Positions 19,339 through 28,027 of a stretch of DNA of 58,783 nucleotides are shown here, piece after piece. A program made the translations under genes and the position numbers. The stretch lies in assembly GCA_021794355.1 (NCBI GenBank), contig JAJYRA010000016.1, forward strand, positions 1-58,783, read 5' to 3'. Under the pieces are notes generated by a model. The model worked only from the letters and a program-made list of their open reading frames with translations. It did no database searches and was not told the origin of the DNA. Numbering within the stretch: the first letter of the stretch is position 1; the number at the start of each line of letters is the position of its first letter. This DNA is from Thermoplasmata archaeon. GTDB taxonomy: Archaea; Thermoplasmatota; Thermoplasmata; Thermoplasmatales; Thermoplasmataceae.

Positions 19339-20227
19339 GAGTCCACTCCGGATATCTTATACACCTGTATCCATGGTCCCCGTTCTTTTTATAAGGTATA
19401 ATTGTTCTGCACTGGTCCGAGATATGATCACAATTCCTGAAGAAAACACATTCTGAATCTTCCCCATTGTCAGTGGGATTGTATTTCAAATTCCTGTTTT
19501 CCATGGAGGGTACATACCTGACCAGATCCATTGTGTATGGATGATATGGCCTATTAATGAGATTTTCCCAATTTCCATCCTCCAGCAACATCCCATTCTT
19601 CATAACATAAATCCTATGGCATACCTGAAATACTGGAACAACATCACTGCTCACGAATATTATGGATGTGCTCTTGCTGAGATCCCTGAGCAGGTTCAAG
19701 AACCCCAATATGGAAGAGGAATCCAGACCGGTTGTGGGTTCGTCCAGCAGTAAAATTTCCGGTTTCATTATGGCTGCCATGGCCAGTACCACCCTGTGTC
19801 TTGTGCCATCACTCAGCTGCGCGGGCAGCTTCTCAAGCACATCCTGTGAAAGATTTAAATGCATGAATGCCCAATCCACATCTTCCCTCAGGTATTTTCC
19901 ACCCTTATAGAGTTTTTTTAACTGGAATTCCACTGAATATTTCGGCTTCAAGATATTCAGGGAATCCTGCCTGACTAAAATTCGCTTGGATTTGAATTCT
20001 GAATATAGTTCCCTGCTAAAAATGCTCTTGCCGTTGTGTAATATGTCCCCATCGCTTCTGTAGAGTTCCCCCATAATTGTTCTCAGAAGGGTTGTTTTCC
20101 CTGATCCACTCTCACCCACAATGCCTGCAATTTCCCCATCCTCCAGCAGCAGATCAAAATTTTTCAGGACCTCAGTGTAACCACTTTTATCCCCATACCC
20201 TGAACTCAGGTTTGAAATCTGCAACAC
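19331..20227 (-). CDS. Peptide-type ABC transporter ATPase (DppD/OppD-like)
   Basis: 298 residues from GTG 20227. Walker A GESGSGKTT, Walker B ILLLDEPTTGLD; the signature loop is degenerate (LSDGTRHR). The C-terminal 60 residues hold four cysteines (CVFFRNC, QC, RC), the cysteine-bearing tail of DppD/OppD-type subunits. First gene of a two-gene operon with 18601-19338. A palindrome shared with the permease lies 31 bp upstream and a TTAAATA box between them. Confidence 0.9.
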   Translation of the reverse strand: MLQISNLSSGYGDKSGYTEVLKNFDLLLEDGEIAGIVGESGSGKTTLLRTIMGELYRSDGDILHNGKSIFSRELYSEFKSKRILVRQDSLNILKPKYSVEFQLKKLYKGGKYLREDVDWAFMHLNLSQDVLEKLPAQLSDGTRHRVVLAMAAIMKPEILLLDEPTTGLDSSSILGFLNLLRDLSKSTSIIFVSSDVVPVFQVCHRIYVMKNGMLLEDGNWENLINRPYHPYTMDLVRYVPSMENRNLKYNPTDNGEDSECVFFRNCDHISDQCRTIIPYKKNGDHGYRCIRYPEWTHD

Positions 20228-20257
20228 AACTTATGATTTAATTGGGTTATTTAAGGG

Positions 20258-20276
20258 TTAGTAGAATACTAATTTA
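20258..20276. promoter_or_regulatory. Candidate operator, palindrome TTAGT-N5-ACTAA (site 2)
   Basis: TTAGT-AGAAT-ACTAA followed by TTTA, matching site 1 at 16773-16791 outside a 3-base spacer core. It lies just upstream of the TTAAATA box of the minus-strand ABC ATPase operon, in the short gap after ncsA. Confidence 0.5.
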
Positions 20277-20283
20277 GTTAGAA

Positions 20284-21258
20284 TTAAGGATTGCCTGGAA
20301 AACTCTTCTTTTTGTGATCTTTTTTTTGGGTTGGCACTTGATCTTCCTTAAATCTTCCACTCCTGATACATCCCTGACATACGGGGCCATTGGATGGGTT
20401 GCCGCAAATGCTGCATTTCTGGGTAAGGGTTGCCGCATTTTCCCCAATTCCCGCCTGCTGTAATTTTTCCAGGAAACCCTCAATGGCAAGTTTAGTTCCA
20501 GGGCTTTCCTCCTCAATCCTGTTGAGAAGATCCCTTACCTTATTTCTCTGTGCCTCCATGGAATATGGACACCATCCCATGTCATGTTCTATGCCGGCAA
20601 GTATAGCATATAACTTCACCTCCTTTTCATATATTTTTCTCAGAGGAATTATCCTTGGAACAAGCCCATCCACAAGATTCCTGTGTGGTGCCATTCTTAG
20701 CATCTTGTCATAATCCCCCCGTAAAACGTTCATCATTATGCTCTGGGAATAGTCATCAAGATTTATCCCAAGAGCCACATAATCTGCCTGGAATTCCTCA
20801 GACATCCTGTTCATCAAGTCCCGTCGCATGGGTCCACAATAGGCACAGGGTGATCCTTCCAGATTACCATTTCTCACCACTTTATCCATTTCTGTGTTGA
20901 AACCATCCCTGAAGGAAATTGTATCATGGCTTATCCTAAGCTCCTTACATAAATTCTGGGCTGAAATAAGGCCCGCATTCCTGTACCCTTCTATTCCTTC
21001 ATCTATGGTGAATGCCTTTAGAATAACGTTTCTTTTCTTGTTCAGTGTTTTCCATAGAAGGTGAAGGAGGACTGAACTATCCTTTCCCCCCGATATGGCA
21101 ACTCCTATGGTCGTATTTCCATTCCTGAAGTGTACCTGTTTTCTTATTTCCGTTCTGAACCTTTTTTCCACGCTTTCCATGAAGTGCCCCCTGCACAGGG
21201 CCATATGGGAAGGTTTGCTTTCAAAAACTGCAATCTGGTCACATCTTGCACATTTCAT
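20284..21258 (-). CDS. ncsA: tRNA 2-thiolation protein NcsA (Ncs6/CTU1 type)
   Basis: 324 residues. An N-terminal zinc site (C3xxC6, H18, C22, H25), the ATP pyrophosphatase loop SGGKDSS (56-62), the internal CAYCG motif and a C-terminal zinc ribbon (CSICG...CQGC) are all in place. NcsA adenylates U34 of certain tRNAs and, with a ubiquitin-like sulfur carrier, makes 2-thiouridine, which stabilises decoding in thermophiles. Its ATG overlaps the trpS stop (ATGA), so it is the last gene of a translationally coupled operon. Confidence 0.93.
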   Translation of the reverse strand: MKCARCDQIAVFESKPSHMALCRGHFMESVEKRFRTEIRKQVHFRNGNTTIGVAISGGKDSSVLLHLLWKTLNKKRNVILKAFTIDEGIEGYRNAGLISAQNLCKELRISHDTISFRDGFNTEMDKVVRNGNLEGSPCAYCGPMRRDLMNRMSEEFQADYVALGINLDDYSQSIMMNVLRGDYDKMLRMAPHRNLVDGLVPRIIPLRKIYEKEVKLYAILAGIEHDMGWCPYSMEAQRNKVRDLLNRIEEESPGTKLAIEGFLEKLQQAGIGENAATLTQKCSICGNPSNGPVCQGCIRSGRFKEDQVPTQKKDHKKKSFPGNP

Positions 21259-22553
21259 TTACCATTCTCCAAATATTCCCCAACAAGATGCCTAGAAGAT
21301 TCTCTTTTCTCCTTCAGATCGGAGAGAAAATGGGACATCAGATCTGAAGCCTCTATTTTGCATCCTCCACAGAGTCTCGTTCCGCTCTTGCATTCTTCTT
21401 CCACATTTTTCAGATCTATATCTGTACTTGAAAGATGGTAGAGATAAAGTTCGAATACTGGACAAATATAGGGATTCCCCCCCAGTCTTTTCTGTTCCTC
21501 CACACTCTCCCTACCTCCTGTCACTGCACGCCTTATTTTCTTTTCTGCCTGATCTGGTTCTTCGTTTAAGGAGATTGTGGAATCGGGCACTGATTTACTC
21601 ATCTTACCACCCCTTATGCCTGTTTCAAGCCTCATTATGACTGATGATGGAGCTATGGAATTAATGTGATTAAGTTCCCTTTCCTTCCTTGCTATTTTCA
21701 GATCAAGATCGTATGTACTTCCTTCAAAATTTTCCACTTCAGCTGTTCTGTATTTCTGGTTTATCTTCCCTATCTCGAAACCTGAATCCTTAATTACATC
21801 GCGAATTATATTGAAATACGGTTCAGGGTCTTCCCTTCCTCCGATTGAAAAAGTTATGGATTTTCCATTTGTTTTGCTCTTTATGATGTTCATCCTCGAA
21901 CTAATATCCCTTGTGAGCCGAAGATGCGGGTCCTGATCTGCCCCCACAGGCACTATGGTTGGCATAGGTTCATCATATATCTGTGGACTCAGTATATCCG
22001 ATGCCTGTATGATTGGGGAATTGATTTCGAGCATTCTTTTGGAATCGTCAAACCCGTAAATAGACCTCATTTCAGTAAAATTGATTTCCCTTGCCAGAAT
22101 AAATGCAAATTTCTGCACTCTTGCATTTGTAGATTGAAAATAGAAGTTGCATCTCTTCAGACCCATGGCTATGTAATTCAGGAGGAAGTTCTCGATGGCA
22201 ATTGTTCTTGCCTTTTCCAGCGGTATATTCCTGGTGGCATAGGATTCAAGATCTGCCACTGAAATATGAACCTGGGCTCCTTTCTTCTGGAAATATATCA
22301 TTTGCTCTATTATGGCCTTGCTTCCAAGGTGCATTTCCCCTGATGGCATGAGTCCCGTCATTGCCGCAAATTTATCCTTTCTTTCAATTGCTTCCCTTAT
22401 TCTCCAGAAGTCCCTCTGACCAACGAATAGGGATCTCCGGGCCATCAGGTTGTCTTCAAGTACATAATTGAAAGAGTCTATACCAAATTCCTCCCTCATT
22501 TTCTGGTAATCCTTGATTTGGGATGAACTCCACGGGTCCTGTCTTTCCTCCAT
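21255..22553 (-). CDS. trpS: Tryptophan--tRNA ligase
   Basis: 432 residues from ATG 22553; an in-frame TTG at 22571, overlapping the preceding stop, would add six. Class I synthetase signatures are present: the HIGH equivalent MHLGSK within GLMPSGEMHLG and KMSKS near residue 320. Archaeal-type TrpRS layout with the N-terminal extension DPWSSSQIKDYQKM. Charges tRNA-Trp. It lies between the cyclodeaminase-family gene and ncsA with overlapping ends, so it is regulated with them. Confidence 0.95.
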   Translation of the reverse strand: MEERQDPWSSSQIKDYQKMREEFGIDSFNYVLEDNLMARRSLFVGQRDFWRIREAIERKDKFAAMTGLMPSGEMHLGSKAIIEQMIYFQKKGAQVHISVADLESYATRNIPLEKARTIAIENFLLNYIAMGLKRCNFYFQSTNARVQKFAFILAREINFTEMRSIYGFDDSKRMLEINSPIIQASDILSPQIYDEPMPTIVPVGADQDPHLRLTRDISSRMNIIKSKTNGKSITFSIGGREDPEPYFNIIRDVIKDSGFEIGKINQKYRTAEVENFEGSTYDLDLKIARKERELNHINSIAPSSVIMRLETGIRGGKMSKSVPDSTISLNEEPDQAEKKIRRAVTGGRESVEEQKRLGGNPYICPVFELYLYHLSSTDIDLKNVEEECKSGTRLCGGCKIEASDLMSHFLSDLKEKRESSRHLVGEYLENGK

Positions 22554-22563
22554 TTCTATCAGC

Positions 22564-23466
22564 TCACACAAGTCCCATGTTTTTCACAACCAGATAACCA
22601 GCAACAATATCCTCAAGTCCGATGCCCATGGTTTTAAAGACAGATCTTTTGGCAGAAGTGGGCCCTTCCAGCATGAAATCCTTCAACTCCATCAATCTCT
22701 CCGATCCATTTACATCCTGGATTTCTGCTGACTCAAGCATCGCCTGTTCCATGTGCTCGACAATAATCAGATCGGACTGCTTCATCACGTCACTGCTTAC
22801 CTCCCTTCTATTAGGAAGATTTGCACCAACCAGATTCATGTGATAATATTCCGGTCCGTTTTTCTCTGTTATTATGGGTTCCTTTGCATTGGTAACAGTG
22901 TTTATCACATTATATTTTCTGAAGTTGGTTTTGTCCATTTGAACATGAATATCCATGAAAAGCTTTTCCGACATTTTTTTCGCAAATTTCTCCGCGCTTT
23001 CCTGATGCCTTGAATAAACTGTGGCCTCTTTCAGATCCAGTGCCACCTTCATGGCCTCCAGCTGTGTTTCAGCCTGAAAGCCCGATCCAACGAGCAGGAA
23101 TTCTGGGTGGAACTTTCTGCCCTTAAAAATCTTTCTCGTTACCATACCGGGAAGTGCACCAGTCCTCATTTGGCCCAGTCTGTTTGCCTCCATTACGAAG
23201 AAGTTTTCGGGATCTTCCATGAGAGTAAAAAGAACCAGAAATTTAACTCCATTAACTCCTGCTATGTAAGTTTTAAGCCCAGCTATACCGTACTTGTCTA
23301 TATAGGCAGGCATTGTGTTCAAAAATGCGCTACCGGTGAAGAGCCTGTTCCTTGCACTGACCCCTGCTCTACCCTCCCCATATTCATAAAAGGCATCTTC
23401 CAGTATATCCATTAACTCCTTCATTTTCAGGTTTTCTTCCACATCTTTTTCGGTTATGAATTTCAT
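22564..23466 (-). CDS. Ornithine cyclodeaminase / mu-crystallin family dehydrogenase
   Basis: 300 residues from ATG 23466, with GGGG five nt upstream; the frame also has a TTG one codon earlier. The Rossmann motif is GSGFQAE, preceded by MRTGALPGMVTRK, typical of OCD/archaeal alanine dehydrogenase proteins that bind NAD(P) and an amino or imino acid. Substrate (ornithine, alanine, proline imine) cannot be chosen from sequence alone. The start codon overlaps the stop of an upstream micro-ORF (TGATG) and the end overlaps or abuts trpS. Confidence 0.88.
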   Translation of the reverse strand: MKFITEKDVEENLKMKELMDILEDAFYEYGEGRAGVSARNRLFTGSAFLNTMPAYIDKYGIAGLKTYIAGVNGVKFLVLFTLMEDPENFFVMEANRLGQMRTGALPGMVTRKIFKGRKFHPEFLLVGSGFQAETQLEAMKVALDLKEATVYSRHQESAEKFAKKMSEKLFMDIHVQMDKTNFRKYNVINTVTNAKEPIITEKNGPEYYHMNLVGANLPNRREVSSDVMKQSDLIIVEHMEQAMLESAEIQDVNGSERLMELKDFMLEGPTSAKRSVFKTMGIGLEDIVAGYLVVKNMGLV

Positions 23467-23576
23467 CAAATCCCCTCGAATGAAACTCTGTGCGTGAGTA
23501 GGATGGTTAATTTGGGTACAAATGGCATACCATTCCCGTATCCTACCAACCTAACCTTTTTCCTTTTGATATCCAT
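23466..23576 (-). CDS. Micro-ORF of leader module, copy B
   Basis: 36 codons starting MDIKRKKVRLVGYGNG, with GGTGA eight nt before the ATG; the frame is open back to an ATG at 23615 (49 codons). It is homologous to the micro-ORF at 54167-54280: 12 of the first 19 residues are identical and seven of those use different synonymous codons, the mark of selection on the peptide. Its stop overlaps the start of the cyclodeaminase gene by one base, so translation is probably coupled. No known family recognised; the pattern K-V-x-L-V-x-Y-G faintly resembles AbrB-like beta strands. Confidence 0.55.
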   Translation of the reverse strand: MDIKRKKVRLVGYGNGMPFVPKLTILLTHRVSFEGI

Positions 23577-23699
23577 CTTCTTTTCACCATTCCCCATTTC
23601 TTTCCTGTTTTTCATCGTGGTGTTAAAGGTTCCACTTCAGCTTTTGCGCCCTCCGTTATGAAACATGCCCCTCCCCTTGAGGGATATGAATGACGTTAT
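23577..23699 (-). ncRNA. Candidate leader RNA, copy B (reduced)
   Basis: Immediately after the EtfD-like stop, the minus strand shows the same order of blocks as the folded leader at 54557-54640: GTCA, a hairpin with CCCT/AGGG arms, GCGCAAAAG-CTGAA (copy A: GCGCAAGAG-TTGAT) and CCTTTAACACC (copy A: GCTTTAATAAC), then the micro-ORF. The outer stem is degraded and about 230 bp present in copy A are missing. It may be a decayed or minimal version. Confidence 0.4.
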
Positions 23700-25685
23700 T
23701 CACCCTTCAAGATTCTCTTTGATTATCTCTGAAATGTCCCTTACCCTTATTTTGTTTTCCACATCCATGGTTCTTGAGGCATCCTCGAGCATAGCGGTAC
23801 AGAATGGACATGCAACTGCAAGCGTGCTGGCCCCTGTTTCCAATGCCTGAGACATTCTTATCTTGCTGATGGGTTGTTCCTGTTCAACCTTATACCAGTA
23901 GTTCCCTCCTCCACCTCCACAACAGAAACTCTTTTCCCTGCCCCTTTCCATTTCCCTGAGATTTGAAGTGCTGCCCACAATCATTCTTGTGTTATCATAT
24001 TCTCCGTTAATTCTTCCAAGGTAGCATGGATCATGGAGTGTTACAGTTTCCCTATTGTTTTTCACTTTTATTCTGTCCTCCCTTATTAGATTGGCCAGTT
24101 CCTCGGAATGGTGGACGACCTCTGCCTTCAGACCGAATTTTGGGTATTCGTTCCTGAAGGTATTCATGCAGTGAGGACAGGATGTTATTATCTTTTTAAT
24201 TCCGTATTTATTGAAGGTTTCGATATTCTGCAACACCAGCTCCTGGAACCGCCCCTCTTCTCCCATCCTTCTTGCCGTTTCCCCATTGCATTTTTCCTCA
24301 GAGCCCAGAAGACCAAACTTTACACCACCCTTTTTCAGCAGATCGATGACATCCCTTGCCACTTTGTTGTATCTGGGATCGAAGGCACCCATGCATCCCA
24401 CCCAGTATATAGTGTCCATTCCTTCTTCTATTTTCTTCCCATATTGAAGCATTGAGTCCCTGTCAGAGTTGCTATTTCCAAAGGGATTCTGGGTGTTTCC
24501 CAGATTATTTAGGTACGTGGATGTTTCCTTTGAAAGCCTATTATCCATCACGAGAGTCCTTCTAGCCTCTAAATTATAGGATTGGGGGTCGATGAGAACA
24601 GGGCATTCTTCCACACATGCCTGGCATGTTGTGCATGACCATGCTGCATTCTGGCTTATGATTCCATCTATCATTGGTGCGTCTCCATTCCATAGGGCCC
24701 TCTGGATGTTTTGAACAACAATTCTTGGATCCAGATCTGTTCCGGAGGATACCGCCGGACATGCCCTTTCGCATCTTCCACAATCAGTGCAGGCTATGGC
24801 ATCTGTCTTCTGGAAATAACTAAGATCCATTATTGTCTTTGCACCAACTTTAAAGTCAAAATTACCAGATTCCAGTGCCTCAGAGAGAATAAATGGTGTT
24901 GACATTTCCCCCCTCTTATTCTGAGGATGGACTCCTATACCCACAGCGGAGTAGAACATATGGGATAATTTGGAAAATGGGATATAGGCTGCCACACCAA
25001 AGGCCGTAAGCACATGGATAAACCAGAGTATCCTGTATACTTCAATTCCATAATTGCCCGTTACTCCGATGGGCGAATAAATGTAACTGAGGGGCCATTC
25101 AACAAACCTGTAAATATCGAAACTCTCCCTGAACAGTGCTATCTTTAGGGCACCCAGAAAGAAACCCTCAATTGAAAGAATCAGGAGACCGAATATTATG
25201 ATGAAGTCCTGGGTTATTGTGTCAAGGGGGACTTTTTTCCTTACTCTCCTGATCAACGCCATCAGGAGACCTGCGACGAGGATTACGCCTCCAATGTTGG
25301 CCCATACTTCAAAGTTCAGGTAAAAATTCCCCGTGAGGATGCCATACCCCAGTATGTTCTTGAGAATATCATGTGAGAGGGCGATTAATGATGTTGCTAT
25401 GAACAGAATCAGGATTCCATAAAAAATCATTAGATGCATGATGCCTGCGTAAACATTCTTGATATTCTTTCTGTGAAATGCCCCATAATTCAGTATCTGT
25501 GCAATAAATCTCCTGAGGTTTCTTAAGATATATTTCACGGAGGGTACAAATTTCAGTCCTGCCTTCCTATACCTGATATAAAATTCTGCCAGTACAAAAG
25601 CAAGAACAGCGAAAGAAAGTACGTAATCAGCAATTAATTCACTGTTCGGGATGAATACCAGTGTTGGGCTAGTAATGGCTACCAT
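23700..25685 (-). CDS. EtfD-like membrane Fe-S oxidoreductase (cytochrome b + HdrD fusion)
   Basis: 661 residues. The N-terminal 260 residues hold about six spans of the NarI/HdrE cytochrome b type. Two 4Fe-4S motifs follow (CTDCGRCERACP near 300 and CTTCQACVEECP near 350), then two CCG domains (SCPHC...; FCCGGGGGN and ACPFC) that bind HdrD-type clusters. This architecture matches ETF:menaquinone oxidoreductase EtfD/EMO, which takes electrons from EtfAB during fatty-acid oxidation. EtfAB and acyl-CoA dehydrogenases are in this window (40993-46099). Heterodisulfide or glycolate/lactate oxidation are alternatives. It lies directly upstream of leader copy B. Confidence 0.88.
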   Translation of the reverse strand: MVAITSPTLVFIPNSELIADYVLSFAVLAFVLAEFYIRYRKAGLKFVPSVKYILRNLRRFIAQILNYGAFHRKNIKNVYAGIMHLMIFYGILILFIATSLIALSHDILKNILGYGILTGNFYLNFEVWANIGGVILVAGLLMALIRRVRKKVPLDTITQDFIIIFGLLILSIEGFFLGALKIALFRESFDIYRFVEWPLSYIYSPIGVTGNYGIEVYRILWFIHVLTAFGVAAYIPFSKLSHMFYSAVGIGVHPQNKRGEMSTPFILSEALESGNFDFKVGAKTIMDLSYFQKTDAIACTDCGRCERACPAVSSGTDLDPRIVVQNIQRALWNGDAPMIDGIISQNAAWSCTTCQACVEECPVLIDPQSYNLEARRTLVMDNRLSKETSTYLNNLGNTQNPFGNSNSDRDSMLQYGKKIEEGMDTIYWVGCMGAFDPRYNKVARDVIDLLKKGGVKFGLLGSEEKCNGETARRMGEEGRFQELVLQNIETFNKYGIKKIITSCPHCMNTFRNEYPKFGLKAEVVHHSEELANLIREDRIKVKNNRETVTLHDPCYLGRINGEYDNTRMIVGSTSNLREMERGREKSFCCGGGGGNYWYKVEQEQPISKIRMSQALETGASTLAVACPFCTAMLEDASRTMDVENKIRVRDISEIIKENLEG

Positions 25686-25768
25686 AATTATAGCTTATAA
25701 GCCTGATTTATTTAATATTGTCTGAAAATCCGTGGTGTTTAAATTGAATGATCATATGTTTTTCGTAG

Positions 25769-26359
25769 ATGGATTCCGTGCAAATGGATGTTGATGGAAA
25801 GATCATCAGAATTAAGAGGTGTAATGGGGTCTATTTCCCTGCAGAGGATTCCATATTGCTTTACAGGTCCATAAAACCACAAAGGAAATGCCTCGAAATT
25901 GGATGTGGAAGCGGATTTATTTCTATCCTTCTTGCCATGGATGGTCTGGATGTTACCTCTGCAGATATAAATTGCAGGGCGGTGAAATGCACGGAGGAAA
26001 ATGCAGCATTGAATAACGTTGTTCTTAAAACAATCTGCTGTGATCTTTTCCATGGAGTGGAAGGTAAATTTGACACTATAATATTCAATCCTCCTTATCT
26101 CCCAGGAGAACCGGGTGAAGAAAAGGCGAGTGAAAGTGAGCAATGGCATGGAGGGGAAGATGGACTTTCAATAGTTCGTTCTTTCCTGAGGGGTTTAATT
26201 CATCATCTACAGGGTAACGGAAAGTGTTATCTCATCCTTTCTTCCCTTACGAATATAGATGGATTAATCCATGATTTTAGGGAGTATGAATTTACAAGAA
26301 TTACTGAGGAACATTTTTTCATGGAAAAAATTTTTGTTTACATGGTTTCCCTTATCTGA
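25769..26359 (+). CDS. HemK2/Mtq2-like class I methyltransferase
   Basis: 196 residues from ATG 25769. It has CNGVYFPAEDS, motif I EIGCGSGFIS, and NPPYLP, the signature of N6-adenine or N5-glutamine methyltransferases. Length and the VY.P.EDS start fit archaeal Mtq2/HemK2, which methylates the glutamine of the release factor aRF1 GGQ motif with the partner Trm112. Its 3' end overlaps the converging regulator gene by 22 bp. Confidence 0.85.
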   Translation: MDSVQMDVDGKIIRIKRCNGVYFPAEDSILLYRSIKPQRKCLEIGCGSGFISILLAMDGLDVTSADINCRAVKCTEENAALNNVVLKTICCDLFHGVEGKFDTIIFNPPYLPGEPGEEKASESEQWHGGEDGLSIVRSFLRGLIHHLQGNGKCYLILSSLTNIDGLIHDFREYEFTRITEEHFFMEKIFVYMVSLI

Positions 26360-27339
26360 TCTACAGCAATGGTGGAAATAAAATCCTTCACTCCCCTGTA
26401 GAAAACTGTATCAAATCTATCAATGATATGCACATTTTCGAAACGATCTGATAAAAATGCAATGGCGTCGTCAATCTCTTCCAGCGTCTCACCAAAAAGT
26501 GTAAGAGTAAGTGTGTGAGGATAATTTCCGAAATAAATATAATTATTCCTGATTTCTCTCTGTGATCTGACCCAATTTTGATATGAATTGGTATTCTCCT
26601 CCGGTACCATTATGGAAACCTGCTTCGTGATCATGTTCGGGATTCTTTTAAAGTTAAAGATTACCTTCCCCTTTATGAATCCATTTTCCACTATGGAATC
26701 CAAGCTTTTCCTGATTTTTTTCCTGGAAAAATTTATATCTTCTGTTATTTCTTCTGTGGAGAAATTTCTCATGCTTTTGTATGATATATTGGTCACAAGC
26801 CTCAACTGACTCCTTGTTGGTTTCCTGTTAACCTCAGAATAAGAGAAGTAATTGATCGGGTTAAAATCTAAACCCACGTCGTTAAAAGCGTTTTTTATAT
26901 ATTCCATTTTTTGCTCCAGCAAGTTGTCTTCAGAGAGAAATTGTATGTGCCCAAGCTCCATATAGTCCTCAACACCCATGCTGCTCCTCTTCTTTTTCAT
27001 ATAGTTTGATGTGTGAAGAAGCTCTATAAAAGGTAGTTCCAAAAACTTTTTTGAGAGGGTTTCCAAATTTTCAAAGGGGAGTATGGTTAATAAGAAGTAT
27101 CTCTTTATGTCACCCGGAAAAATTTCAGGCATTATGAGAATATCCTTTATATACTCCCTTTGAAATATCATATTCCACAATTTATAGGACGAATTGGCGG
27201 ATATATTTATTTTCCTGGCGAGCTGGTATGGGGATGGCAGGGATTTAAATGTGAGGTCGTTTTCCTCCGGCCATGACGAAATCGCCTTAAGATAAGATGA
27301 CAATAGTCTGACATTATGTAACATTTTACGACCTCCCAT
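26338..27339 (-). CDS. Predicted winged-helix transcriptional regulator
   Basis: 333 residues; a second ATG at 27324 (MLHNVRLL) is a likely alternative start. The first 70 residues read as a helix-turn-helix (PSPYQLARKINISANSSYKLWNMI) and a second one lies near 185-235 (LRLVTNISYKSMRNFSTEEITEDINFSRKKIRKSLDSIVENGFI). The C-terminal 80 residues have an alternating beta-alpha pattern that could be a ligand-binding domain. This tandem arrangement is Lrp-like, but no firm family is recognised. It stands alone; target genes are unknown. Confidence 0.6.
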   Translation of the reverse strand: MGGRKMLHNVRLLSSYLKAISSWPEENDLTFKSLPSPYQLARKINISANSSYKLWNMIFQREYIKDILIMPEIFPGDIKRYFLLTILPFENLETLSKKFLELPFIELLHTSNYMKKKRSSMGVEDYMELGHIQFLSEDNLLEQKMEYIKNAFNDVGLDFNPINYFSYSEVNRKPTRSQLRLVTNISYKSMRNFSTEEITEDINFSRKKIRKSLDSIVENGFIKGKVIFNFKRIPNMITKQVSIMVPEENTNSYQNWVRSQREIRNNYIYFGNYPHTLTLTLFGETLEEIDDAIAFLSDRFENVHIIDRFDTVFYRGVKDFISTIAVDQIRETM

Positions 27340-27622
27340 AGAACCTAAAAATCGAAAGTATTTAAATGTATTTTTATCCGTTGAACCTTTGTTTCAATGT
27401 GGTATAAAAAAAGGTTTTTTTGCTTAGTATTTTATATACCGAAACTAATTTTTGGTCCCCCATTGAGTTTTGAATGATGTTACACTTCGTTTTCCCACAA
27501 TTATCATCCCTGTTTCCCATTATGTTCCTTATGAAAAATGATGTTTTGTTCATGAATGAAGGCGAAAATAATGCACATATTAGGGGTTAGATTAGTGATT
27601 CATAAGAAAATTTATCCCAGTT

Positions 27623-27871
27623 ATGAAAGTTGTAGGAATAGTAGCGATTTCAACAGGCTCCGGAAAAACAACCGTGACAGATGCTTCACTTTCTGTTATT
27701 CAAGACAGCACGCAGGTAAAGGTAGGTGGACATGAGTTTCATTATGGGAGGATAAAAACAGATGAGAAAATGATGATGAAAATACTCAGGGGTACTGTTA
27801 TTGGGGGGCCGAATGGTGCGGTAGAGGTTAACGCTCTTGGGATGTACACACACATAGACTTCATGAGATAG
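27623..27871 (+). pseudogene. cbiA: Internally deleted cobyrinate a,c-diamide synthase (cbiA remnant)
   Basis: 82 codons. The first 20 residues are the N-terminus of CbiA with its P-loop (VVGIVAISTGSGKTTVTDA); then, without interruption, the frame passes to the C-terminal end of the same family (VGGHEFHYGRI, ending RGTVIGGPNGAVEVNALGMYTHIDF). Full CbiA is about 440-460 residues, so roughly 370 residues, including the glutaminase cysteine, are missing. The deletion kept the frame. A working synthase is excluded. The gap to the preceding gene (27340-27622) holds nothing recognised. Confidence 0.8.
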
Positions 27872-28027
27872 GACCCACGAATGTTATCTATTAATGGGAG
27901 ATCCTGAAATGCTTCCACGAAATGTAACTGTGGATTCCTATTTTTATCTTTCCGCACTTAATGTTGATTTGATAGAAACACCTTATTTAGGATGCCAAGG
28001 TTGATTTACCCTGACATTAAGATGCTA

